Part shown: one piece after another, positions 47,016-57,573 of the stretch
Position numbering within the stretch: position 1 is the first letter of the stretch
How the letters are laid out: the number at the start of each line of letters is the position of its first letter
Assembly (NCBI RefSeq): GCF_932294415.1
Contig: NC_065536.1
Location: 54,036,354-54,100,353 of the forward strand
Direction: 5' to 3'
DNA: 64,000 nucleotides
From: Quercus robur
Taxonomy: Eukaryota; Streptophyta; Magnoliopsida; Fagales; Fagaceae
Translations under genes and position numbers: made by a program
The notes under the pieces: generated by a model
What the model was told of the DNA's origin: nothing
Seen by the model: the letters and a program-made list of their open reading frames with translations, nothing else
Databases searched by the model: none

Positions 47016-49034
47016 CTGAGAAGCTGGGATTGCCATACTTGAGCGGGTATCTAGATTCTATTGGGACAAATTTTCGATATGGGGCAAATTTTGCTACAGC
47101 AGGGTCTACTATTCAGCCAGTTGATGCCAAAATATTTGAGATGGGTTTTAGCCCCTTCTCTCTTGACATACAGCTTTTTCAATTTGAACAATTCAAAGCA
47201 CGCACCATTGAGCTATACAAAGAAGGTTAGATGTGTATTTGTTGTGGAGAAGTTGGAAAATTTGTTTGCTTTTGATTGATCGAAAGCATTAGTAGTTTCT
47301 CATTGTCAGGTAGAAGCTCATATATCGAAAGCAGTTTCCCCAGACCAGAGGACTTTTCCAAGGCACTATACACATTGGGTATTGGACAGAATGATCTTCA
47401 TGGTGGGTTTGTGTCGATGACAGAGAAACAAGTGCTAGCATCAATACCAAATATTATCAATCAATCTGCCGAGGCAGTCAAGGTAACAAAAATATATGTT
47501 CTGTATAGCTTCTTAACAACTTATATTTTAGTAAGGGATCAAGTAGTATCCTACAAAGTAGGCACTATTTATCTGCTTTTAAATCATCTTGGGTATGTTA
47601 TGGCCAGATGCACGTTGCAACCTGTATGGAGCATGCTATGAAGACTTAAGTTGACCGTATTGATTTTGAACTTCTTGCTCTAATCTACAGTCCTTCTCTG
47701 GGATTCAACGTATTCAATTTTGTAACCAAAATTACTTGTGCAGATTAAACCTTATAAATGTTGTTGTGATTTACTATTTCAGAAACTATACCAATTAGGA
47801 GCAAGATCATTTTGGATACATAATACTTACTTATATATTATCTGCTTGCCTTTTGCTGTTATATATTATCCTCCAAAGCCAGAAAATATGGACCAAAGTG
47901 GTTGTGTGAAGTCCCACAATGAGGTCGCCAAGCAATTTAACAGGCAGCTTCAAGAGAGGGTGACCCAACTGGGAGCGCAACTTCCAGATGCAATACTTAC
48001 TTATGTTGGCATTTTCTCGGCTAAATACACTTTAATTTCTAAAGCAAAGAAGCTTGGTAAGCTTCACATATGATCATCATGAGTATCATTATGACTACAT
48101 GAAAGACTGAAAGAATTTAGTCCTTGCTGATATGATTGATCACATTTGTGCACTTCACTTTCATTTTAATTCTGTATAAATTAAAGTTTCAGTTTTGGGC
48201 GTTGGGATATGCAGGTTTTGCTAATCCACATGGATACTGTTGTGGGCATCTTGGAGATTACAACGTTGACTGTGGAAGGAAGGCAATGGTGAATGGGACT
48301 GAAATCATAGGGGCTTCATGCAGCAATCCTTCAGAGTACATTAGTTGGGATGGCGTACATTATTCTCATGCTGCAAATAAATGGATAGCCAACCAAATTC
48401 TTAACGGCAACCTTTCCAACCCTCCGATCCCGATTACTGGAGCTTGTCACAAGCTTGGTCATTCATGATCACAAGCCTTAAGCTCCAATGGATATCTTGC
48501 AACCATGCAATGGAAAAGTTTAAGTTCTATCAGAGATGCGGTTATGTTTCTGTTAATAATTCATTTTCCTTCCCATGAAATAGAACTTCGAATTTCAATT
48601 TGTACAGACATTTCACAAATTTGCACAGAAAAGTTACAAAAGAAGCAGATCAATGTTGTATGAGTGTTATTATCACTTGAAGTTGGGACTAGCAAAAATT
48701 TTGTGTGGCTTCTCATGGAAACTGTAGACATGGAGTTTATTTTTGATAATGCATCCTATAAATGGGACTTTTAGAAGCATTAGGGTCAAAAATAATCTTT
48801 AATCAGTGACTCAGTCTTGGAATCTATGATAGAAAAAGAGCAAAAACAGTCCATCTGTTTGTGTCCATGTTGAGATCTCTACATATATTGTACAGGGAAA
48901 GCTGCCCAATACAGCATTAAGGACGGCGATCTCCTATTGTCCAACTCAAATTGTCCAAGTTGGTCTTCAGACTGCTGATTTTTGCTTAGTGCAACTATGA
49001 AGTATTGTCAGGTTACAAAACACTGACATAATTA

Positions 49035-49260
49035 ACCAGAGTACACACTTATTAGTGAAGCAAAGTAGTATGGTAAGTTAAATTCTGCTCTTCATCCCTA
49101 TGATTCAAAGTAATGGAGTGATAATTTCAGTTTTGTGCTTCTATCTTTTGGCTTGTTCAAATCTCTCTTTTGTTGGTGTTGAAAAATTGCAGGTTTTGTT
49201 AATCATCTTGGGTATGTTGTGGCTAGTACTATGAAGATCACCATGTCCATGATTGTCTTA
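49035..49260 (+). pseudogene. Relic of another GDSL 3' end
   Basis: Bases 49040-49072 read YTLISEAK*YG followed by GTAAGT, matching the end of exon 4 of this family (YTLISKAKKLG|GT in copy 3). After a short intron, TTGCAG|GTTTTGTTAATCATC (about 49194) opens as GFVNHLGYVV and, after a frameshift, YYEDHHVHDCLMHNE, matching the beginning of the last exon (GFANPHGYCCG...). Another trace, AATCATCTTGGGTATGTTAT, is inside intron 3 of copy 3 near 47583. These are remains of a tandem or partial duplication directly downstream of copy 3. Confidence 0.65.
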
Positions 49261-52104
49261 TGCATAATGAAGCTTTCCTTTTTTTCTTTTTTCTTTTTTG
49301 ATGGAAATTGCTTGATGAGGTTGAATATGAAAGGGACTGACTTACCATGGAGACGACCGTATGAAATGGCGAGTTGGTAATGATAAAAAATAAAATAGTG
49401 TGGGGCTCATGAAAATCAATAATAACTTATCAACTTAACTGTTGGGAAAATTAAAAACCATCTACACTTCTCTGTGTCTCTCTTCACGAACATCACAAAT
49501 TGTTACCTATAATTTTGTTTTGTGTATTACAAACTATAAATGGTGATAACTTTTAGCCCCTCATCAACGTAGCAAATTAATACCAAACAAAAGCACGTGT
49601 ACCTGCCTTGTTAAGAATTCTTACAGCTATCTTTTAGCTTAAAATAATAATAATAATAATAACTAGTCGCTAATCCGTACAATGCACGGGAAAATTAATA
49701 ACTAAGTTCTAAAATAGTGTTATTTATTTATTTTTAATAATGTTAAATAATACATGAGTATTTATAAAAGTTCAAATCTCTTAAAACACTATACCAATAT
49801 GAGAAATTCGATTGCTTTGTTCTACCCAAGTACAAAGTTAAAAACAACAACTAACTTTGTATAACTTATTTGTACCTTTAGTTAACAACCTCAAACTACT
49901 GGTAGGCATCCTACATCTATTATCAATTGCATCCTTTCTTTCATGGACTTTAAGGTCTCTATCATTTTTTTTAACATAATCCCTTCTATTATTCAGTCTG
50001 TTTGCAAAATCCTGGTAATCCTGGTTGTTTATTCCTTGTTCTTGTCATCATCAATGTTGCCTAAAAAATCACATTTAGGAGTATCATTTGTAAAGTCATA
50101 TATGGTGCAATTAGTAAACAGTAGAAAGGGAGCACAACATGCAAACACAAGAATGCTTAACATATCTTTATATAAAATACATCCATTTAAATAAATAAAT
50201 AAATAACATATTAAAAGAAAATCATTAATGACCTTGAACTTGGTGAACTAAGGTTATAATGTTATTACATATAATATTATTCATTAGCCCTGTCTCAGTC
50301 TTGTGTGCACTGCAAGCATCTAATTGTTCATTAGTAGAAACTCCATCTCATGTAGACCAGGCATTATAAAAGTATACATCCTCAATCTCGTGCCCTTTGA
50401 AAGGTAAAAGAAATACAAAAGAAACTCACCAATGCAACCCTTTTCACCTTAACTATCAAAAGAATAAAAGTTAGACAACCTTAAGCTAAACTCTCTCAAT
50501 CAAAAAAGGGGAAACATCGATGTGATATTCCTTTTTGTTAAAAGGAGAATAAACAGAATAAATATTCCAAAGTAAAAATTAACCTGAAAGATTCCATGCC
50601 ACTGATGAGTAGTATAATTAGTCCAGTTCATCACCAGTCAAAATGAAAAGCCATCTTTCTCCTTAAAATTCATAAGCTACAATAAAGGAGTTGTTATACA
50701 TCCTCTAAATCCTGTATATTATAATCTATTGTAAATTGGAAAGAAATATATTCACCTAGAGATTCAAGATATGATGAGAGGGAAAACTATTATCAAATTT
50801 GATGGAAATGAAAAAGAATATCATAACATTCTTAAGTAAAACTAAGACATACAGTTTTTTGGATAGAAATTTCATGGTGTGAAATTTCATCAATAAATTC
50901 AGAACTATTGATTCAGAACCTAACGATAATCATTCATGTTGACTTCTAAAAGTTCTACAAAATGACAATGTTACAATAGCAAAAAAAGAAGCAATGTCAA
51001 TAAAAAAATGTTCAAGCTTAAACGAATTACCATTTGAAACAAAAATAAGATCATCACTATACTTATGCTCCTATAACTGAAAATCTTCAAAACAAAGTAA
51101 GCCTAGAGTCATATTTATTTCAATTTTTTTTGCATCAGTGTCAAATTGCTAACCTTGCTATAAAAGATAGATGAAGAAAAAATAAAATTGAAGTCATATG
51201 GACTTACCCCTCCATGTGCAAGAGCAATGGCCATGATAGTTGCCGTTGACCACATATATGAGACAAATAACTTTTCATTAAGCAATACCCATCAAGGTTT
51301 GCAGCAAATTGAAGAAATTTCGTTCAACATGAAGCAAGAACCATCCAAAATTACAATGAAAGAAGTCCTCAACTCAGAGATAAATAGCAGTACAGAAACC
51401 CCACTTACTTTGCCTTAAAATAATCTTTCATTAAGAATAGTAACACCAAAGGCCAACTGAACATAAAATATACCAAACAAATGAGGGTTCCTTGTTCATG
51501 AAAATTGTTCCTTAAGGCTTCCAATTCAAACAAACATTTGGCACTAAAGAACAATACTTTTTACCAGCCAAATTACTTTTGACTACCTAATTGAAATATA
51601 TGAATAAAATACACAAAAGAGAAAATAAATGAAACACATTTATTTTGCTTTCTAATGATTTACAATCAGAAAATAAAATTGTTGGAAGCAAGCCACAATA
51701 CATGTAAATAGGGAAAATATAAAGAACATATGAAAAACTATACTTAACGTAGAATTGCACATTTCCATCATAATGCAAATCACCTTATTGAATTGTTTAT
51801 CAAATCCATTATTTCACTATGTTTGAAGTAAAGACATATATAGTCTCTAAAACATAAAATAGCTCAAATTATGAAAAATCCATTATTTTTTCTCTATTTT
51901 TTTTTTTCTTTTTTGGTTCTAAATTGATGAATCAGAGAGAATATGGTATTATTTGAGTCCAATAATAGAAAGACCTATCTAAGTCCAACAATAGAAAGAT
52001 ACTTTGGTTTGCAAAGCTTGAATTTAGGACCTACCCCAATCCAACCCCACCGTTTTGTCACTGGAATGAACCAAGAAGCAAAGGCTATAAAGATATTAAC
52101 TTAC

Positions 52105-52242
52105 CTCTAGGCACAGAGGGCATTTTCCTTTAGGCTCTACTGACTTTAGCTTATCAACAATTGACACTGATGCAGATGAGCAAGCACACATGTAGCAGAA
52201 TATATGGCCACAAGTGAGGGAATATGGATCAAAGACTGTGTC
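52105..52242 (-). pseudogene. BAH1/NLA-like E3 ligase RING exon (captured)
   Basis: An exactly 138-bp, phase-0 exon bordered by CTAACAG| and |GTAAGT on the minus strand encodes 46 residues: [20 protein letters not shown], then [20 protein letters not shown] and PLCLE. This is the C-terminal part of the RING finger of SPX-RING ubiquitin ligases (BAH1/NLA type): CGHIFCYMC and CPLC supply metal ligands, while the first C-x2-C pair would be in the preceding exon. Neither the SPX domain nor the last exon (EYWEQRL-type) is seen nearby. NLA ligases ubiquitinate phosphate and nitrate transporters. A single exon within a Helitron and in its orientation indicates capture, not a gene. Confidence 0.8.
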
Positions 52243-52890
52243 CTGTTAGGGGAAAAAAATCAAATAAAACCAATTAATGAAGGGCCTCACTGAATAATGA
52301 CAGAGCACTGTCCCTCCATAAAACTAATAATCATGGATGTTTTACACTGACCAAATATGATTCTTTAAAACTATAGGATAGGAGAGAACTGAATCCAAAC
52401 ACAGTGTGTTGGAGCCTGAATATCTAAAACCCAACCATATTATTGCATTGAGGCCAGAAGGGAAATTTATAATAAAGCACAAGAGTTAATATTAGGAAGC
52501 AGATAGGGCCTAAGCTATTTCATGATCAAATTTGTGTTTTAAAAAGGGATCTTAATAAGGCTTTCAGTATTGGTAGTGAATGTTTTGTATTAGAATCAAA
52601 TAAATCTTATCATAAAACATAAAACTAAAATTGACCCTAGTATGTTATCAATCCAATGAATCAAACCCATATAAGCCATTCAAGCCATTCAGACAGTCAA
52701 ATCCAACACAGTGGTTACTTTCATACTTTAAAAATAATCACTTTTCCACTAAGTAACTCCTGAACATATAACTGAAATTAATAAAACCCACTATGGGCCC
52801 CAAACCCATCAATCTAAGCTAATCATTCAAAATAAACACTCCCAAACAAAACCCTAAATCATATTTAACAACCCAAATTATAGAACAAAA

Positions 52891-52927
<37 letters not shown>

Positions 52928-52930
<3 letters not shown>

Positions 52931-53345
52931 TACCGGTAATGTTTGCGGAGAGAATCTGGTCTAATGGTAAAGTCTCAAAATCAAAAACTTTCTGCCATTA
53001 AAGGAGTGGGAGGCTAGCACCCGTGGACTATAGTTTAGGGGTTTGAGAATTGAGAGAGGCAGAGAGAATGGAAGAGGCAAAGAACCAAAAACGAAACCCT
53101 AAATTATAGAACAAAATAAAAAACTTACCGGTAATGTTTGCGGAGAGAATCTGGTCTGATGGTAAAGTCTCAAGATGTCGTCAGTGCTCAAAGGTGGAGA
53201 TCAGTGATGCCTTCTTTCTATTTCGGACCTGACAGTGTGGGGATGGCTTCTTGGCAAGATTGATTTTCAGTGTTGGGTTTTGGGGAAGAAGAGGGTAGAG
53301 AAATAGAGAAGAGAGAGGAACGGCAGGGGTCTGCGTTTTGAGGAA
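52928..53345 (-). other. Leader-like segment, partly duplicated, inside the Helitron
   Basis: On the minus strand 53345-53127 is pyrimidine-rich (TCTCTCTTCTCTATTTCTC) and ends CAAACATTACCG|GTAAGT, like a 5' UTR exon with donor. The last 47 bp recur at 52978-52928 with the same donor. It stands upstream of the RING exon in the same orientation and may be the captured promoter and leader of the same gene, or of another gene. Confidence 0.45.
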
Positions 53346-53553
53346 GAAGGCTGGTTTTGTATTTATCGGGTTTTGGAAAAGAATTTTTTTGCGTTTATTT
53401 TTTTTTGGTTCCAGAAATTTTTTTTGGTTTTTTTTTTTTATATAGTGCTGACGTGGAAAGTTGTGAAAGTTTCAAAAGTTTCGGTTTTATATATATATAT
53501 ATATATATAGATAATAATAATAATGACAGTAAACTCTTAAGAATAAGAATAAC

Positions 53554-54651
53554 CATGGTTTTAAAAACCGGTACAGTGAAAGAACCGAAAAAGAGACTGA
53601 TTATCGGTTTTTTGGTTCGACCGGGGTCCGACCAGTGGTCCAACCGATGACGTCATAAATAATTTAATTAATAATTTTTTAAATTATATAAATAAATAAT
53701 GATGAATATATTCTATTTTTATAATGTTAATAATTTTTCACAACTTATATAATAAATATCATTTAAATATTAAAGGTAACTTACTATAGTTGTTCACAAA
53801 TATGGTTAAAACTTTAAAAGAGGCACATACAGGCTAACACAGATTGTCAGATACGGCTACAAGACTTTCTAGGCTTCACCAAAAATGAAAAAGGGATAAT
53901 GAATAAATAAATAAATAAAACCCACCCCAGCCATTACTAACCATTAACACCCACCCACTTTTTGACTTTTATGACATGCATTTACTTCTCGCAAGTCCCA
54001 AGACTCACAGCCTTTCCAGCCTTTCCACTTTTCTAATACAAATCCATCTGAAATGCCCATAAGGCCATAAGTCCTCTCCTTCGTCTCTCTCTCTAATCTA
54101 TCTCTCCTTCTCACCTTTTCTGCCAAGCCCGTCCATCACTCCATCTCTCTGCAACATATCTTTTTTTCCTTTTTTTTTTTTTTTTTGGTAATCACTCTCT
54201 GCAACATATCAATTAGCAATAGTTCAAACTTCAAACCAAAATACCTTCCTCCACCCTTCTCATGTTGCCTCTCTTAGACTCTTACCTCCTCCCCAAATTT
54301 TATTTTACCCACAGATTTGAAAGTTTCATTCACCAACTCTTATTTATAATAGATCTAAGATTCTCAAAATAAGGAAGAAAAATCGTTCATTCCCATCATT
54401 CACAGCAACAAAGTAACTGCTGCATCAATGAGAGAGGCCGAATGGGGAAGAAATCAAGAGAAACAAAGTCATTTTCTTTGTATTTTGCAAAACCGGTTCA
54501 ACCATACCGGTTTCCGGTTTTACGGTTGAACCGGCCAGTTTTCACTATTTATCGATTTTTTAACTATTTTCGATTTTCTGTCATAACCGGACCGGATTGA
54601 AGGCCGATTCTCGGTCAGACCGGTCGGTCCGGTCCGGTTTTTAAAACTATG
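53554..54651. mobile_element. Non-autonomous hAT-type element with perfect 8-bp TSD
   Basis: Ends are CATGGTTTTAAAAACCGG on the left and, reverse complemented, CATAGTTTTAAAAACCGG on the right (17 of 18 equal). The duplicate agaataac is perfect (53546-53553 and 54652-54659). Subterminal regions are full of ACCGG and CCGGTT repeats. It is 1,098 bp without transposase. Confidence 0.85.
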
Positions 54652-54855
54652 AGAATAACTACTAAAATTTGATGAGAATAAATTAGTAAAGAAAAAAAAA
54701 AGTGGTTCATCAAAAAAACTACTAAAAAGAGTGGTTGACAAATTTTTTTTCATAGCCTTAACCAAACTGTCAAAGCAAAATCTGATAAGAACAAACAGTT
54801 AAAAACAAAAGATGATAAGAACAAAGAATTAAAAATAAAATTTGATGAGAATAAA

Positions 54856-55075
54856 TTTTTTTTTTTTTATATTTTTTTTTTTTTTGAGAAACCGGACAGA
54901 GAGTCTGGGAATATATTAAAAAATAGAAACTAATGAACATCAAATTCAGCCGGAGGAGCAATGTATTTAGGGAGCTCATCCAACCAGACCTGACATCCTA
55001 CAATAATGTCCTTAGCTTTTTTAGCTAAAGCATCAGCCACAAAATTACCACTAGTTCACCTGGCAATCAGGTAGG
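54856..55075 (-). mobile_element. 5'-truncated LINE 3' tail
   Basis: The minus strand encodes the end of the same RNase H as the LINE at 56927: ADALAKKAK, CQVWLDELP, then a stop, short 3' UTR (GGTTTCTC) and a T-tract (poly-A) at 54856-54885. About 220 bp; the rest is missing, as expected after incomplete target-primed reverse transcription. Confidence 0.75.
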
Positions 55076-55854
55076 ATATCCAATTGGTATAACAGCTTCT
55101 AAAAGCTAACTTTTATTTATATAAAATTATATAGACTTAGATAAGATATACAAAGGAAAAAGGTATACATAGGAACAGATTAATTAATTGTCAGTAATTT
55201 TTACAAAAGTACATATTCTTTTCGCTAAATAAAGACCAAATTATAATAATAGGAACCATATTTTTAAAAATTAGATTGACTAGTAGGTTCAACTAGGTTA
55301 AACTTGGAATCGGGTACTAATTTAGTATAGTAAAAACCCTCAAACCAATAAAAATAGAGAAAAACTAAGAACCGAGAACAAAAGCAAATTTTTTAGTGTA
55401 CGATTTTTAAAACCATCATTGGAACAGGTCAATGGCATGTTTTTTTAGATGGAGACAAACAGACATTAGTCATACCATATTTTCTTTGTCTCTATGCTTG
55501 ATCTCTTTGAGTAAAAAAAAAAATTGATCTCTTTGTGTCTCTCATGGACATGGAGTCTCATACCTTATATGCTATCTTTGGCCTGATAATTTCATTGGCA
55601 TTACTACCAAATCCTACCATCTCAACCAAAATTTTCCTGCTATATTCAACTTTTGTGCCTCAAATGCAGACACCGGTGGGTACTCAGCATTATTCGGACA
55701 AGTTCCACCGCCTAATGGAGAAACATATTTTCACACCCCATCCGGACGGATTTGTGATGGGCACCTTGTAATTGATTTCATAGGTACTTCCATTTCTCTT
55801 TCTTAATGTTCCGATTTTTTTTTTTTAATAATTTTGTGGAAGCACGTATCCATT

Positions 55855-56245
55855 AATATTAGGATAAAGTTTAACTACAAAATTGGTTGTAGCTTAAGGC
55901 TACATATTTTGAAAATATAACTGTTGAATTGCATGTTCTTTACGTTACGTACTTAATACATATGTCAAATTTTGTGTTAATCGAATATTATTTGATTTAT
56001 AAGCTTATATTTTATGTATAATTTTAAACTATAAAAACTTGCAATTTAAACAATTTATTAATAACATAGCTATTGAACTTTAATTTTCTAGAAATTTTGC
56101 AAACATGGTGGATATAAGAAGAAGATGTAATACAATAATGGATTTGTCAAAATTCACCTACAATAAAAAAAAAATATTGACGAAGGTTGTAACTCTAGGC
56201 TACAACCAATTTTGTAACTAAACTTTTTCTTTAATATTATATAGA
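55855..56245. mobile_element. MITE in intron 1 of GDSL copy 2
   Basis: Counterpart of the element at 6440-6880, with the same inverted arms (GTTTAACTACAAAATTGGTT, GTAGCTTAAGGCTAC on the left; GGCTACAACCAATTTTG on the right). It proves that intron 1 was duplicated together with the exons. Confidence 0.5.
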
Positions 56246-56988
56246 AAATAGTATTTTCTCAAAAAAATATATATATATAGAAAATAGTCAAATACATTAG
56301 TGTTTGCATATCTATATGGGTAGAAAATACATGATATAAGATTGTAATCTCATAATTTCTATCATTCAACTTCAAGAAATGAATTAAGAAACTATTTAAG
56401 GGGCTTCCCCTATTTGGAATCCTCAATTTAAATACTCAAAATACCATTAGATTCATCCGTTTCTAAGGCTTAAATCATAGGGTTAGATATGTAAAATTAG
56501 TAATTTAAAAACTCCTAATTTTTAGCTAAATTATAAATAAATAAATAAACAGTTTTTCTCCCATTTTTATATTTCTCTCTTATGTTAGTTGTTAAATATT
56601 AATACAACTTCTTCTTTTTGAAAAAAAAAAAAAAAAATTCCACAAAAGTACCATTTTTTTATTATCCCTAAAGTGCTTTTTTTTTTTTTTTTTCCACCTC
56701 CATATTTGTCTCTCATATTAGTAATCAAGTACTAATACAACTTATTCTTTAAAAAAAATAAAAATGGCTAGTTTGTTATTAATCTTTGAACTTTACTCCT
56801 CCCAACCAAAAAAAAACCTATTGGTATTTCCATTTTCTTCTTTCTTTTTTGGTTAGGAAATTAAGATGGAAGTCAAAATTATGCTTGATTTGGAGGACTA
56901 CTAAGTGTAGCATGCATGCTAGTTCTTTTTTTTTTTTTGAGAAACCAGACTGGAAACCACCAACCTGGGCTAGATTGAAAATAAAAAC

Positions 56989-57552
56989 TCAAGAAATGTC
57001 AGCAAGAACCAAAGGAACAAACTCCTCTGGGATGTCCTCTAACCAAACTTGAAATTCTAAACCTGTTTTGGCCTTTTTCGCCATTGCATCAGCAACTCTA
57101 TTGCAATTGCAATTAACATACACAAACTCTAAAAAACTTAACTGGGCTGCCTCATGAAGGATGTCACCAATAATATGACCATAAATGGATCGTTCAGCTC
57201 TACCATCTGCAAGGGCGTTGATAACAATTTGCGAATCACCCTCAAAAAGCACCTCATGAAGACACAGTTCCTTTGCAAACAGAACAGCTCGGCGACATGC
57301 GAGTGCTTCGACTTCAGCTACCGTTGGAGGGAGGGGAATACACAAAGATAGGGAGTCAATGATTTCACTTTTGTGATCACGGATCACCACTCCGATACCT
57401 GCCTCGTTGCTACTTTGGAAGATCGCACCGTCAAAGTTGGCTTTGAATCTGGCATATTGAGGTGGACACCAATGGTAGACGGTGGCAGCTTGTCTTGACA
57501 CTTGCACGGGCTCCTGCGCTTTAAGGAAATCTTGAAGAAAATTGCCAGCCAC
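56989..57552 (-). pseudogene. LINE RNase H domain
   Basis: YARFKANFDGAIFQSSNEAG has the first Asp, VAEVEALACRRAVLFA the Glu, VLFEGDSQIVINAL the second Asp and NRVADAMAKKAK the last Asp. All four catalytic positions of the RNase H fold are visible and the 187-codon frame is open to its natural stop. This C-terminal domain is characteristic of a plant L1 group. Confidence 0.88.
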
Positions 57553-57573
57553 TCTTGTGATGTACTCCAGAGT

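Larger units (their letters stand above)
35323..48468 (+). pseudogene. GDSL esterase/lipase, copy 3, split by a Gypsy element (At5g14450-like)
   Basis: Exon 1 is in two pieces, 35323-35376 (18 codons, ATGGCACTAGGG...) and 45976-46204, separated by the Gypsy element and one copy of ttggg. Exons 2-5 are 47016-47225, 47310-47482, 47783-48056 and 48215-48468. Without the insert all frames and GT-AG borders agree, and the exons sum to 397 codons plus stop, normal for this secreted hydrolase family. Block I is FNFKVSNFDTGG (Ser 54 kept, GD replaced by KV). Block III GIGQND ends at residue 193. Block V WDGVH has Asp 359 and His 362. Exon 4 has HNTYLYIICLP where relatives have HNTGPIGCLP. The insert separates codons 18 and 19, inside the signal peptide. 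An in-frame ATG at 45988 could start a protein without that peptide. Function is doubtful. Confidence 0.9.
49663..53511 (-). mobile_element. Helitron with both termini, non-autonomous
   Basis: On the minus strand the 5' end TCTATATATATATA (53511) follows host A and is succeeded by AAAACCGAAACTTTTGAAAC and CCACGTCAGC, a start familiar from plant Helitrons. The 3' end has the hairpin CCGTGCATTGTACGG, then ATTAGCGA and CTAG (49666-49663), then host T. It is 3,849 bp and the A/T insertion rule is met at both ends; the target lies in a TAA microsatellite. No Rep/helicase is present. It carries a BAH1-like RING exon (52105-52242), a duplicated leader-like segment (52928-52978 and 53127-53173) and an A-tract (52893-52928). 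The 49950-52090 part shows no gene. Confidence 0.8.

Noticed and set aside
53357-53650. ORFs on both strands near the Helitron 5' end
   Set aside because: They span the Helitron terminus, an AT microsatellite and the arm of the hAT-type element.
54770-54860. Short repeats of GATAAGAACAAA type as a functional array
   Set aside because: Only three imperfect units in AT-rich sequence; probably slippage.
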